The notes: generated by a model not told the origin, from the letters alone. A DNA stretch of 50,989 nucleotides from Myxococcaceae bacterium (GCA_003818285.1 RPRB01000016.1:1-50989), one strand, 5' to 3'; positions 24,203-32,885 are shown, counted from the first letter of the stretch. Numbers and translations are program-made.

Positions 24203-25441
24203 ATGAGGACCAGGCGCCAGTTCCTGAAGGACCTCGCCGGCGGTGCAGCGGTGCTCGGCTCGGGAGCGCTGCTTCCCTCGCTGGCACGTGCCGGGGACCC
24301 CTCGACGGTTGGACCGGCTTCGTTGCCCGCCGGCACCCTGGAGGCCTCGTTCCTGGAGACGCTCCCGGGCAAGCGGCCGCTCATCAAGCGGACCTACCGT
24401 CCGCCGAACTTCGAGACTCCACTCGAGGTCTTCGAGCAGCTCTTCACCCCCAACGACGCCTTCTTCGTCCGCTACCACCTGCCCCGCATCCCCGAGGTGT
24501 CCGCCGCCCGGTGGAAGCTGGAGATCGGCGGCGACGCGGTGGAGAAGCCGTTCGCCCTGGACCTTCCGGCGCTCCAGCGCGACTTTGAGCAGGTCGAGCT
24601 GGCGGCGGTCTGCCAGTGCTCGGGAAACCGCCGGGGCCTGTCTGATCCTCACGTCGCGGGGGTGGAGTGGGGCATCGGGGCCATGGGCAACGCCCGTTGG
24701 AAGGGTGCGCGCCTCAAGGATGTGCTGGCGAAGGCCGCACCGAAGAAGGAGGCGCTGGAGGTCGCCTTCAACGGCGCGGACCACGGCTCGCTCGAGGCCA
24801 CGCCGGACTTCCAGAAGAGCCTCCCGGTGTGGAAGGCGATGGAGGAGAACACGCTCCTCGTCTGGCAGATGAACGGCGAGCCGCTGCCTCACTGGAACGG
24901 AGCGCCGGTCCGGCTGGTCGTCCCCGGATGGACCGGCACCTACTGGATGAAGCACCTCGTCTCCGTCCAGGTGCTCTCGCAGCCGTTCAAGAACTTCTGG
25001 ATGTCCACCGCCTACCGCATTCCCAAGGGCAAGTTCCCGATCGTGGACCGCTTCCTCTCGCAGGAGACGGACGCCAACACGCCCATCACCGAGATGGTCG
25101 TCAACTCCCTCATCACCAGCCCGCGTGAGGGGCAGCGCTTCCGGCCCGGGCAGCCGGTGGAGGTGAAGGGCATCGCCTGGGACAACGGCGCCGGCATCCG
25201 CACCGTCGAGGTGTCGGCCGACGAGGGACGCTCCTGGCAGACCGCCACCCTCGATGCGGACTCCGGCCGCTTCTCGTTCCGCGGCTTCCGCCACCGGTTC
25301 AAGGCCGGCGCGAAGGGCGAAGTGACCGTCCTCGCCAAGGCCACCAACCGGATCGGCTCCTCGCAGGTCTCCGAGCTGGTGTTCAACCCCGCCGGCTACC
25401 ACAACAACGTCGTCTCCCGGGTCAGGATCCGGGTCGGCTAG
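24203..25441 (+). CDS. sorA: SorA-type sulfite dehydrogenase molybdopterin subunit
   Basis: This 412-residue protein is exported by the Tat pathway: the N-terminus MRTRRQFLKDLAGGAAVLGS has the RRxFLK motif and ends at an Ala-x-Ala site. The molybdopterin domain of the sulfite oxidase family follows, with FFVRYHLPRIPEVS near residue 90, the molybdenum-ligand Cys in AVCQCSGNRRG, WKGARLKDVL, and VPGWTGTYWMKHL. The C-terminal Mo-co dimerisation domain (SLITSPREGQRFRPGQPVEV) has the Ig-like pattern. AGGGAGG lies 5 nt before ATG 24203, fixing the start. The next gene, 9 bases downstream, encodes a monohaem cytochrome c, which together make the periplasmic SorAB sulfite dehydrogenase that oxidises sulfite to sulfate. 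No haem domain is in this subunit. Confidence 0.9.
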   Translation: MRTRRQFLKDLAGGAAVLGSGALLPSLARAGDPSTVGPASLPAGTLEASFLETLPGKRPLIKRTYRPPNFETPLEVFEQLFTPNDAFFVRYHLPRIPEVSAARWKLEIGGDAVEKPFALDLPALQRDFEQVELAAVCQCSGNRRGLSDPHVAGVEWGIGAMGNARWKGARLKDVLAKAAPKKEALEVAFNGADHGSLEATPDFQKSLPVWKAMEENTLLVWQMNGEPLPHWNGAPVRLVVPGWTGTYWMKHLVSVQVLSQPFKNFWMSTAYRIPKGKFPIVDRFLSQETDANTPITEMVVNSLITSPREGQRFRPGQPVEVKGIAWDNGAGIRTVEVSADEGRSWQTATLDADSGRFSFRGFRHRFKAGAKGEVTVLAKATNRIGSSQVSELVFNPAGYHNNVVSRVRIRVG

Positions 25442-25450
25442 GGGACGCCC

Positions 25451-25729
25451 ATGACCGCGCTCGTTGCCCTGATCCTGCTCGCCTCGCCCCCTGGCTACCC
25501 CGACGAGAACCGGGTCCAGCTCAAGGAGGGACCGGCCCGTGACCTGGTCCTCGGCCGCTGCGCCGCCTGCCACAGCCAGGACTACATCCCGATGAACTCG
25601 CCGTTCCTCGACCGCAAGGGCTGGGAGGCCGAGGTCAACAAGATGGTCAAGGTCTTCGGCGCTCCGATGCAGCCGGACGAGATGGCAAAGATTGTCGATT
25701 ACCTCGCCACCAACTACGGGAAGAACTAG
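25451..25729 (+). CDS. sorB: SorB-type monohaem cytochrome c subunit
   Basis: This 92-residue protein has a short signal peptide (MTALVALILLASPPG) and one haem c motif CAACH near residues 37-41, preceded by DLVLGRCAACHSQDYI. The distal Met axial ligand is probably in APMQPDEMAKIVDYLATNYG. The size and pattern match the small cytochrome subunit of SorAB sulfite dehydrogenases, which takes electrons from the molybdenum subunit and passes them to a soluble cytochrome. It is 9 bases after the sorA-like stop with AGGGGA ahead of its ATG, so the two are one operon. The mature protein starts around residue 15-20. Confidence 0.88.
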   Translation: MTALVALILLASPPGYPDENRVQLKEGPARDLVLGRCAACHSQDYIPMNSPFLDRKGWEAEVNKMVKVFGAPMQPDEMAKIVDYLATNYGKN

Positions 25730-25773
25730 CGCGCGCTGGCCGCATGGGTGACGCGGGTTAGCTTGGCCGGCCT

Positions 25774-26832
25774 ATGGACCGGACTCGCCTCGATGGATCA
25801 CAGATCTTCTCCTGGCTCCTGGTGGCGCTGGCCCTGGTGCTCCTCTGGGCGATCCTCCAGCCCTTCTGGTCCGCCCTCTTCCTGGCCGCGGTGCTGGCGG
25901 GGGTCTTCGCCGGGCTGCAGCGACGCCTCGCGCGGAAACTCGGGGGCCGCGCGGCGCTCGCCGCGGGATTGCTGACCGTCCTGGTGCTCCTCGCGATCGT
26001 GCTCCCCCTCGGTGGGATCGCCGGCGTGCTCGCCAAGGAGATCGCCCAGGTGATCGACTCGGTGCGTGGCAGCCTCCAGGAGTACGGCGTCGAGGGGCTC
26101 GTCGAGCGGCTGCCCGGCCCACTGCGGATGCTCGCCGCGCGTGCGCTCGAGTCCGTGGGGGGAGGTGAGGGCGGCCAGAGCTGGGTCCAGGTGGTCCAGT
26201 CACAGAGCGGCAAGGCGGCGACCGCGGTGACGGGTTTTCTTTCGGCGACCTCGCGGGCGGTGCTCGGGGCAGTGCTGATGCTGATCGCCTTCTACTTCCT
26301 GCTCATCGACGGGCATCGGCTGGTGGGCTGGCTCGAGCGGGTGACCCCGCTTCCTCCCGGGCGCTTCCGCAGCTTCCTGTCCGAGTTCCGCGGTGTCTCC
26401 CGCGCGGTGGTCATCTCCACGGTGGGCACCGGCGCGGTGCAGGCCGCGGCGGCACTGGTGGGCTACCTCATCGCCCGGGTGCCGAATGCCATCTTCTTCA
26501 CCCTGGTCACCTTCTTCATGTCGTTCATCCCCTCGGTGGGGGCGGGCAGTGTGGCGCTGGTGGTCTCCGTCGTCCTCTTCATCCAGGGGCGAGTCGGCTG
26601 GGGCATCTTCATGATCGCCTGGGGCGTCCTGGTGGTCGGGCTCATCGACAACGTGGTGAAGCCGCTGCTGATCAAGGGCGGGGTGGAGATGCACGGGGCA
26701 GTGGTGTTCTTCGCCCTCCTCGGCGGGCTGGCCGCCTTCGGGGCGGTCGGGCTGATCGCGGGACCGCTGGTGGTGGCGTTCTTCATCGCCATCAGCCGGA
26801 CCTACTCGGGGGCGGGACCCCGGGCGGCCTGA
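25774..26832 (+). CDS. AI-2E transporter family permease (second copy)
   Basis: This 352-residue integral membrane protein is the second AI-2E/PerM family member in the window. Hydrophobic segments are at about 11-30 (FSWLLVALALVLLWAILQPF), 31-45, 60-85, then a soluble helical region (about 100-150) and a C-terminal cluster. That cluster includes VTFFMSFIPSVGAGSVALVV and GLIDNVVKPLLIKGGVEMHG; the motif IDNVVKPLL is characteristic. It is distinct from the copy at 8048-9157 in both N-terminus and loop lengths, so it is not a recent duplication. It lies 44 bases after the SorB-like gene and could be part of that transcript. The 3' end converges with the metallo-beta-lactamase-fold gene, leaving 10 bases between. 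Substrate unknown. Confidence 0.9.
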   Translation: MDRTRLDGSQIFSWLLVALALVLLWAILQPFWSALFLAAVLAGVFAGLQRRLARKLGGRAALAAGLLTVLVLLAIVLPLGGIAGVLAKEIAQVIDSVRGSLQEYGVEGLVERLPGPLRMLAARALESVGGGEGGQSWVQVVQSQSGKAATAVTGFLSATSRAVLGAVLMLIAFYFLLIDGHRLVGWLERVTPLPPGRFRSFLSEFRGVSRAVVISTVGTGAVQAAAALVGYLIARVPNAIFFTLVTFFMSFIPSVGAGSVALVVSVVLFIQGRVGWGIFMIAWGVLVVGLIDNVVKPLLIKGGVEMHGAVVFFALLGGLAAFGAVGLIAGPLVVAFFIAISRTYSGAGPRAA

Positions 26833-26842
26833 GCGGCCCGGT

Positions 26843-27454
26843 TCACTCGTACCAGCGTGGTGCCTTCACCGCGTCCCGGAAGAACGCCGTGCTGTGGCCG
26901 ATCCACAGGCGGGCCTTCTTCCTGGAAAGCACCGTCTCGATCTTCCGCCGCGACTCCGGCGTGCCGGTGGTCCGCTCCTCCGCGGGCATGCGGTCCAGAG
27001 TCCGCTCCTCGTCGTGGTGGTACAGGTCGCCGGAGATGACCACCCCGCCGGTCCTGACGAGCTTGACGTAGAGCGACTGGTGGCCCGGTGTGTGGCCCGG
27101 GGTGGAGAGGAGCAACACCGTCCCGTCCCCGAAGACGTCGTGGTCTCCCTGGATGACCCGCTTCCGGGCCTTCGCGAGCGCGGCGAGCTCCGGCGGCGGA
27201 GGTCCGGGCGCGCCCGCCATGTTGGGGTCCGCGACCTCGTTCCGCGCCAGGCCGTACTCCTCGGCCGACCCGGAGAGCAGCGTGCCGCAGTCGAGCACGT
27301 AGAGGCGGGGCGCGCGAAGCGCGGGTTTCCGCGTCGCGCCCGGTGCGCCCGTGCCCGCGTCCGGGGGGGCCGCCCCGGACCGCACGGGGTGGAGGCTCCC
27401 GAGCGCGAAGAGGAGCAGGAGCACCGGGCTGCGGTGGTGGCGCGCGACGCTCAC
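26843..27454 (-). CDS. Metallo-beta-lactamase-fold protein with deletion of the HxHxDH region
   Basis: This 203-residue protein resembles N-acyl homoserine lactonase family proteins of the MBL fold. A signal peptide (VLLLLFALGSLHPVRSGAA) is followed by LYVLDCGTLLSG, then, after a short Pro-rich join (GAPGPPPPELAALAKAR), RVIQGDHDVFGDGTVLLLST, PGHTPGHQS, VVISGDLYHHDEE and LWIGHS. The central part that should hold the metal-binding HxHxDH and about 80 residues is absent, although the reading frame is kept. All later ligands (HTPGH, the SGD Asp, and the final GHS His) remain. The deletion is described in the findings; activity is very unlikely. The GTG at 27454 overlaps the TGA of the upstream hydrolase gene and has GGAGG 7 nt before it. 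Because it stays in frame I list it as a CDS. Confidence 0.78.
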   Translation of the reverse strand: MSVARHHRSPVLLLLFALGSLHPVRSGAAPPDAGTGAPGATRKPALRAPRLYVLDCGTLLSGSAEEYGLARNEVADPNMAGAPGPPPPELAALAKARKRVIQGDHDVFGDGTVLLLSTPGHTPGHQSLYVKLVRTGGVVISGDLYHHDEERTLDRMPAEERTTGTPESRRKIETVLSRKKARLWIGHSTAFFRDAVKAPRWYE

Positions 27455-28257
27455 CGGTGCGCCTCCAGGAACGACCCGAGCTCCGCGGTGACCGCCTCGG
27501 GAGCGTCGATCGGCGACATGTGTCCGGCCCGCGGGATGCGCACCAGGCGCGCGCCGGCGATGCCCGCGGCGAGCTCCTCCGCTCGCGCGGGGACGGTGGC
27601 GGTGTCCTCCTCGCCCACCATCACCAGGGTGGGGCAGCGGATGGCGGGCAGCATTCCCATCGCGCTCTCCCGCTGCAGCACGCCTTCCACGGCGCGGGTC
27701 ATCGCCCGCGCGTCCACGTGCAGGAGGTAGTCCCTCCAGGCGCGGAGGGTTGCGGCGCGGGCCGGGTCCTGTCGCGCGCTCGCGCCGTGCATGATCGCCT
27801 GCACCCGCCCCAGCACCGGCCGGGTCCCGATCCAGCGCGCCACCCACTCCAGCCGCCGGTAGCGCGGAAGGTTCTCCGGAGGCTCCGGGCCGCCCGAGGT
27901 GTCGATCAGGGCGAGCGAGCGCACCAGCTCGGGACGGCGTGCCGCCAGCCGCATCCCCACGAAGCCCCCCATCGACATGCCGACGAAGTGAACCGGTCCC
28001 AGGCGAAGCGAGGCGATCAGCGCTGCCGCATCCTCGGTGAGCGTGTCCATGTCCAGGCCGGTGGCCGGCGCATCGCTCTGCCCCTGCCCGCGGTGGTCGT
28101 AGGCGACGCAGCGAAAGCGCGTGCGCAGGGTCGCGATCTGCGTGTCCCACATCCGCAGCGAGTAGAGCAGGCCGTGGGAGAACAGCACCGTCGGCCCGCT
28201 TCCACCCGAGTCTTCCACCGCGAGCCTGACACCGTTGCAGAGGATGCGGGTCGCCAT
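27451..28257 (-). CDS. Alpha/beta fold hydrolase
   Basis: This 268-residue protein is a typical alpha/beta hydrolase. LFSHGLLYSLRMWDTQI gives the oxyanion-hole HG motif, AYDHRGQGQSDAP follows the second strand, and the nucleophile elbow is VGMSMGGFVG (Ser near 101). The Asp is likely in VMVGEEDTATVPA, and the His in IPRAGHMSPIDAP. This is the lactonase/haloperoxidase-like branch, acting on small esters or lactones. I use the ATG at 28257 (MATRILCNGVRLAVEDSGG), which matches the family N-terminus; the frame is open further upstream. Its 3' end overlaps the MBL-fold gene by 4 bases, so they are translated together. It is divergent from the Pro-rich lipoprotein gene at 28358. Confidence 0.88.
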   Translation of the reverse strand: MATRILCNGVRLAVEDSGGSGPTVLFSHGLLYSLRMWDTQIATLRTRFRCVAYDHRGQGQSDAPATGLDMDTLTEDAAALIASLRLGPVHFVGMSMGGFVGMRLAARRPELVRSLALIDTSGGPEPPENLPRYRRLEWVARWIGTRPVLGRVQAIMHGASARQDPARAATLRAWRDYLLHVDARAMTRAVEGVLQRESAMGMLPAIRCPTLVMVGEEDTATVPARAEELAAGIAGARLVRIPRAGHMSPIDAPEAVTAELGSFLEAHR

Positions 28258-28357
28258 CGGGCGGTAGCCTAGTCGTCCGCTCGGGTCGCGGTCGTGCGCT
28301 GAATAGCCGCCTGCGTCAGGGCGTCTCGCCAAGAGGCAAGGAAGGACGGAACCGACG

Positions 28358-29773
28358 ATGCACAGGATCCTCTCCATCGGTAGCGTGCTGCTGCTCGCCT
28401 CGGGCTGCGTGGTCCGCGAGGTGCGCCAGTCGCCGCCGGTGGTGGTGTACCGCGAGTCACCGCCGCCCCCGCCCGTGTACGCGCCGCAGCCTCAACCGGT
28501 GTATGCGCCTCCGCCGCCTCCGCCCGCCGCTCCAGTCGTCGCGCAGGATCCGGAGTGGGAGGCGGTCTCGATCGAGCCGGCGTTCGACCAGCCCGCCCCG
28601 GTGGCCATTCCCTGGGCGCCTCCGCCGATGCTCTGGGACCCGCCGCCTCCGCGGCCGTGGTTCGAGGCAATGTGGATCGGCGGCCACTGGACCTGGTGGA
28701 ACGGCGAGTGGGTCTGGGCGCGCGGATACTGGGCTCGTCCCCCCAGGTCGGGATGGGTGTACGCCGAGCCGTACTACGAGTACCGCGGCAACGTGGTGGT
28801 CTTCGTCGCCGGCTTCTGGAGGCCGGTGACGCGGGTCTTCGTCCCGCCGCCGCCGACCGTGTACATCCCGGTGGTGCAGGTGCGCGTGGTCCACGTCGGC
28901 TATGCGCGGCCCATCGGTCCGCACGGTGTCTTCGTTCCGCCGCCGCCTGGGTCGCAGCCTGGCGTCATCGTTCCCTGCCCGGTGGGGACGCCACCCGCCG
29001 TGGTGCTCAGCGCCCCTCCGGTGGTCCGTCCAGGAATGGTGGTCCGCCCGGTGTCGCGCGCCGGAGTCGTCGAGGTGGTCGCGCCCGCCGGGGTGACCCG
29101 CGAGGGCCGGCCGGTCTCCGCCCAGGCCCCGGTCGTCGCGCATGACGCGGCCTCCGTGCACCCGGTGGTGGTCGCGCCGCCGCCGCCGATCCGGAACGCC
29201 GGTCCGCGCGGAGTGAACGAGCCCGTTCCCTTCCCCTCCCGGAACCCGCCGGCGACGATGGGTGGAGCTCCGGTCGCCACGCCCGTTCCGGCTCCCTCGA
29301 GCGCTCCGGCCCAGTCCGGCACCAGCACCGTGACGGTGCGGCCGCTCCCGCCCCCTCCGACCAGTCTGCCCCCGGTGCAGCCGGTGCTCCGCCCCGAGTC
29401 GATGGGCGGCGAGCGGGGGAACCCGCGCCCGTGGTCCAACGGGGACGACCGCCCCGGGAACGAGCCGATCCTCCGTCCCGTGCCGCGCGCCGAGACGATG
29501 GGCGGCGAGCGGGGCAAGCCGCGCCCGTCGTCGAACGGGGACGACCGTGCCGCGAACGAGGGCCCACGCACCGGGGCGAATCCGCGTCCGCCGCCGGTCC
29601 AGAACGCCCCTCCCGCGGCTCGCCCCTCCGCGCCGGCCGCGCCTCCGCAGGAGGCCCAGCAGGCGCCGCCGCCGCCGGTGGCCAATCGGGCTGAGCCCGC
29701 GCCGAAGCGTGGAGCTCCGCCGAAGGTCGATCCGCAGGACAAGAAGGGTCACCGCGACCCTTACGAGCGCTGA
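28358..29773 (+). CDS. Pro-rich YXWxxGxW-repeat lipoprotein
   Basis: This 471-residue protein has signal peptide MHRILSIGSVLLLASGC, so it is lipid-anchored at Cys 17. Residues 25-65 are Pro/Tyr/Gln-rich. Residues 105-160 hold aromatic repeats (WIGGHWTWWNGEWVWARGYW and EYRGNVVVFVAGFWRP) of the kind seen in YXWGxW-repeat envelope proteins. The rest is low-complexity Pro/Val/Ala sequence, including an imperfect 96-bp (32-residue) tandem repeat centred on MGGERG-x-PRP-x-SNGDDR (from 29396 and 29492). The tail is Lys/Arg-rich. AAGGA lies upstream of the ATG. It is probably a structural or surface-exposed outer-membrane protein; no enzyme motif is present. Third-position GC bias supports the frame across its length. 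Confidence 0.75.
   Translation: MHRILSIGSVLLLASGCVVREVRQSPPVVVYRESPPPPPVYAPQPQPVYAPPPPPPAAPVVAQDPEWEAVSIEPAFDQPAPVAIPWAPPPMLWDPPPPRPWFEAMWIGGHWTWWNGEWVWARGYWARPPRSGWVYAEPYYEYRGNVVVFVAGFWRPVTRVFVPPPPTVYIPVVQVRVVHVGYARPIGPHGVFVPPPPGSQPGVIVPCPVGTPPAVVLSAPPVVRPGMVVRPVSRAGVVEVVAPAGVTREGRPVSAQAPVVAHDAASVHPVVVAPPPPIRNAGPRGVNEPVPFPSRNPPATMGGAPVATPVPAPSSAPAQSGTSTVTVRPLPPPPTSLPPVQPVLRPESMGGERGNPRPWSNGDDRPGNEPILRPVPRAETMGGERGKPRPSSNGDDRAANEGPRTGANPRPPPVQNAPPAARPSAPAAPPQEAQQAPPPPVANRAEPAPKRGAPPKVDPQDKKGHRDPYER
29396..29587 (+). repeat. 96-bp imperfect tandem repeat inside the Pro-rich lipoprotein
   Basis: Two 96-bp units start at 29396 and 29492. Their first 69 bases differ at few positions and encode ES/ETMGGERGxPRPxSNGDD; the remainder of the unit is less alike. 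The unit is a multiple of three, so the protein frame is kept. Confidence 0.75.
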
Positions 29774-29843
29774 GCCCCGGCCAGGGGCGCGCCGGAGCGG
29801 CCGGAATCGGGACGAAGTTCGGTAGACTCCGGACCTCCGAGCC

Positions 29844-31673
29844 GTGCCCCGCGCCCGCCCCGCCGCCATCGTCCTCGCTGCATCTCCCCTTCGCGAGCGC
29901 CTCCAGGCCCTGCTGGCCGAGATCGAGGCGCTCCGGGACGACGTGGCCCAGCTCGAGCTGGAGTGCGAGACGGTCCGGGGGGAGCTGGCGGCCTTCGGGG
30001 TCCGGCACCGGGCGGAGCTCGCCGACAAGCAGCGCTTCCTCCAGCGCGTCGCCTCCGTGGTGCGGCAGCTCGAGCGATGGGCGGAGATGCTCGCCGAGAG
30101 CGAGCCCCGCGAGCGCGCTGCCCGGGCCCGACGGGTGGAACGGCAGCGAACCCGCGAGCTCCATCAGGACGCGGCCGGGCCCGCGCCCGCCGAGGACGAT
30201 CCACTCCCCGAGCCGATGCCCGCGGCGGAGCTGAAGTCGCTCTACCGTCGGCTCGCTCGTCGCTTCCACCCCGACCTCGCCCGGACCGAGGAGGAGCAGG
30301 TCCGGCACGCCGCGCTCATGGCGCGAATCAACGCGCTGTACCGCGCCGGGGATCGCGCCGGGCTCGAGGCCCTCGCCGACCAGGCGCTGGGCTCGGAGCT
30401 ACCCGAACCCGCCGTCTCGCTGGAGGACGAGGTGCGGCTGCTCGAGGAACGGCGAGCGCGCTTCGAGTCGGCGCGCGACGGGCTGCGGATCGAGCTGGCC
30501 GCGCTCCGCGGCTGCGCCACCGCCGAGCTCCTCAGGCGGTGCCGGGAGGCCGAGAGGGATGGGCGTGACTTCTTCGACGAGGTCCGGGCGGAGCTCGCGG
30601 CGAGGGGCGCGGAGGCGCTGGCAGAGGTGCGCGATGCGGCGGGAGCACTGGAGGACGCGGTGACAGGAGCAAATCGACGCTCGCTGGCCAGCAGGGGCCG
30701 GAGGTCGCTGGCCCGGGCCTTCGACCCCCTGGGGCGCCAGCAGCTGGTCCGGCTCTCGCTCGAGGCGTTGCAGTCGGCCCGGTCCACGGCGGAAGCCCGG
30801 ACGGAGGCGAACCGGATCGCCGAGCTGGCCCGGAGCTCCGCGTCGGCGGCGCGCCTGGTGCTCTTCGCCTACGCGAGCGAGCTGGTACCGCATCCGCTCG
30901 ACGCGCTGCGGACCTACGACGACCTCGCGCTCCGGTTCGAGCACCTCGGGAGGCGCGACGAGCAGGGACGGACGCTCGAGCGCGCGCTGGTGGAGGCGGC
31001 GGAGCTGGTGGAGTTCGGGATTCGCCGGGCCGGAGAGCGCCTGGTCCAGAGCGGGCTGCGCTTCCGGAGCCCCCTCGTGCGCGACGCGGTGCCGCTCGCG
31101 CTACGGAAGCATCCGCTCCGGGTCGAGTTCCGGCGGGTGCTCGCCACACTGGGGGAGCGCACCGGCTGCCCCGAGTGCCAGGTGGAGATCTTCGCCGTGC
31201 CGCTCTACCGGTTGCGAGGGCTGGACGACCTGCACGCCAGCGCCTGCCCGCGGTGCGGACATCTCGTCTCGAGCTACTTCCTGCCCCGGGGGAAGGACGT
31301 CCAGTCGGTGCTGAACACCGCGTTCCTGGATCTCGAGCTGCTGACCGAGTGGAGCTTCCGGATGGGGGTCGCCTCCGTCTCGGTGCAGCTGCTCCCGGTT
31401 CAGCTCGAGCGGATGACCGTCGGCCAGCTCAAGCGCCGCTTCTGGGCGGACGTGCTCGAGCGCCACGCGGTTCGGGTGCCGCTGGAGACGGTGCGGCTGC
31501 TTCAGGCGCGCCGGCTGGTTCCGGAGAGACGGAAGCTCGGCGACCTCGACCGGCAGGAGTTCGTGGTGTCCTTCGGCGAGAAGGCTCGCGTGTCGGTGTC
31601 CGACGCCCTGGAGACGGTGAAGCACCGCATCCGCACCCGGTTCCGGCCGGACGCGGCCGCCGGAGGCCGCTGA
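29844..31673 (+). CDS. J-domain-like protein with C-terminal zinc-ribbon
   Basis: This 609-residue protein has a long coiled coil at the N-terminus (about 18-110, LRERLQALLAEIEALRDDVA and on). A DnaJ-like segment ELKSLYRRLARRFHPDLA (about 128-145) follows, with the HPD tripeptide intact and the following helix MARINALYRAGD. A second helical region (about 190-330) leads to a C-terminal module with CPECQVEIF and CPRCGHLVSSYF, four Cys spaced as a zinc ribbon. This combination suggests a co-chaperone that recruits DnaK to a specialised client. The glycine/phenylalanine linker of classical DnaJ is absent. The GTG at 29844 is used because the frame is in phase with the coiled coil; no strong Shine-Dalgarno is seen. 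It converges with the ArfB-like gene. Confidence 0.75.
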   Translation: MPRARPAAIVLAASPLRERLQALLAEIEALRDDVAQLELECETVRGELAAFGVRHRAELADKQRFLQRVASVVRQLERWAEMLAESEPRERAARARRVERQRTRELHQDAAGPAPAEDDPLPEPMPAAELKSLYRRLARRFHPDLARTEEEQVRHAALMARINALYRAGDRAGLEALADQALGSELPEPAVSLEDEVRLLEERRARFESARDGLRIELAALRGCATAELLRRCREAERDGRDFFDEVRAELAARGAEALAEVRDAAGALEDAVTGANRRSLASRGRRSLARAFDPLGRQQLVRLSLEALQSARSTAEARTEANRIAELARSSASAARLVLFAYASELVPHPLDALRTYDDLALRFEHLGRRDEQGRTLERALVEAAELVEFGIRRAGERLVQSGLRFRSPLVRDAVPLALRKHPLRVEFRRVLATLGERTGCPECQVEIFAVPLYRLRGLDDLHASACPRCGHLVSSYFLPRGKDVQSVLNTAFLDLELLTEWSFRMGVASVSVQLLPVQLERMTVGQLKRRFWADVLERHAVRVPLETVRLLQARRLVPERRKLGDLDRQEFVVSFGEKARVSVSDALETVKHRIRTRFRPDAAAGGR

Positions 31674-31684
31674 GACCGAGGCGA

Positions 31685-32068
31685 TCACCAGCGCCCGGTC
31701 TCGCGCCTGTCGGCTTTCTTCCGCCCCAGCCGCTTCTTGGACTCGAGCCGCCGCTCCTTCGCGCCCCGGGAAGGTCGGGTCGCCCGGCGGGGGCGCCGGA
31801 CCCGGGTCAGCACCGAGAGGGCGGCGCGGAGGCGCTCCAGCGCCGTGGCGCGGTTCTGCGCCTGGCTGCGCCGCTCGGTGGCGGTGACGGTCAGTCCCGT
31901 CGGCTCGTGCACGATCCGGACGGCGGACGCGGTCTTGTTCCGGTGCTGGCCCCCGGGGCCTCCGCCGACGAAGGTCGAGACTTCGCACGTGCGCAGCAGT
32001 GCCTCGTCGTCGAGCGCGAGCGCGGCGCGTGCGGCCTCCCTCCGGGCGACTGGGTCAGCGGCGTCCAT
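31685..32068 (-). CDS. arfB: ArfB-like peptidyl-tRNA hydrolase (RF-1 domain protein)
   Basis: This 127-residue protein has the catalytic GGQ motif in [19 protein letters not shown] near residues 33-52, which hydrolyses peptidyl-tRNA in the ribosomal A site. Like ArfB/YaeJ it lacks the codon-recognition domain of full release factors and ends in a basic tail ([20 protein letters not shown]) that would enter the empty mRNA channel of stalled ribosomes. It therefore probably rescues non-stop ribosomes. The N-terminal 30 residues ([20 protein letters not shown]) form a helix. The ATG at 32068 is the first in-frame ATG. It converges with the J-domain gene, 11 bases apart, and is divergent from the hydrolase at 32169. 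A general RF-1-domain name such as PrfH-like is the main alternative. Confidence 0.8.
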   Translation of the reverse strand: MDAADPVARREAARAALALDDEALLRTCEVSTFVGGGPGGQHRNKTASAVRIVHEPTGLTVTATERRSQAQNRATALERLRAALSVLTRVRRPRRATRPSRGAKERRLESKKRLGRKKADRRETGRW

Positions 32069-32168
32069 CGAGCCGGCAGGGTGTACACGACGCGCGCCGG
32101 GACAGGTAGAGGTTGATCGCCGGAGGCCCGACCTCTAAAGGGAGGACGCGCTCGAGAAAGGAACACCC

Positions 32169-32885
32169 ATGTCCCCTGCAGTCAGCCAGAGGCCGCTGAA
32201 GATCGTCCTCGTCCACGGTGGGTTCGTCGATGGCTCGGGCTGGGCCGGTGTCTACCGGGCCCTCCGGAAGGATGGATTCGAGGTCGCCGTCGTCCAGAAC
32301 CCCACGCTGTCGCTGAGCGACGACGTCGCGGTGACTCGCCGGGCGATCGCTGCCCAGGGCGGTTCGGTCCTGCTGGTGGGTCATTCGTACGGAGGCGTGG
32401 TGATCACCGAGGCGGGAACGCACCCGAACGTCGCCGGACTGACGTACGTCGCCGCCTTCGCCCCTGACGCAGGCGAATCGGTCTCCTCCCTCATCAAGGA
32501 CCCGCCGCCGGGGGCGCCCGTTCCTCCGATCCTCCCGCCGCAAGACGGCTTCCTGTTCCTCGACCGCACGAAGTTCCACGCCTCATTCGCGGGCGATGTG
32601 GACGCGGACACCGCGGACTTCATGGCCGCCTCGCAGGTCCCGTGGGGCGTCGAGGCGCTCGAGGGGAAGATCACCACGCCGGCCTGGCGGACGAAGCCGA
32701 GCTGGTACCTGGTGGCGACCGACGACCGGATGATCCCGCCTCCGGCTCAGCGCGCGATGTCGAAGCGTGCCGGCTCCACGGTCATCGAGGTCCCGGGCAG
32801 CCACTCGGTCTACGTGTCGCAGCCCGGTCCCGTGGCTGCGCTCATCGCGCGGGCGGCGACCGAGACCGCGGCCAGGATCCAGTAG
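32169..32885 (+). CDS. Alpha/beta hydrolase (EstC-like)
   Basis: This 238-residue cytoplasmic alpha/beta hydrolase begins IVLVHGGFVDGSGWAGVYRA, which is typical of the plant-methylesterase/EstC-like branch with its short lid. The nucleophile Ser is in LLVGHSYGGVVITEAG (near 82), and the catalytic Asp is probably in YLVATDDRMIPP. The His is in VPGSHSVYVSQP. AAGGA lies 6-7 nt before ATG 32169. Such proteins hydrolyse small esters or act on cyanohydrin-like or hormone-like substrates in plants; the bacterial substrate is unknown. It is divergent from the ArfB-like gene and is followed, after 157 bases with no visible feature, by uvrA. Confidence 0.87.
   Translation: MSPAVSQRPLKIVLVHGGFVDGSGWAGVYRALRKDGFEVAVVQNPTLSLSDDVAVTRRAIAAQGGSVLLVGHSYGGVVITEAGTHPNVAGLTYVAAFAPDAGESVSSLIKDPPPGAPVPPILPPQDGFLFLDRTKFHASFAGDVDADTADFMAASQVPWGVEALEGKITTPAWRTKPSWYLVATDDRMIPPPAQRAMSKRAGSTVIEVPGSHSVYVSQPGPVAALIARAATETAARIQ

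Noticed and set aside
24155-24204. A frame starting at 24170 as the start of sorA.
   Set aside because: It would add residues before the twin-arginine signal; AGGGAGG at correct spacing supports ATG 24203.
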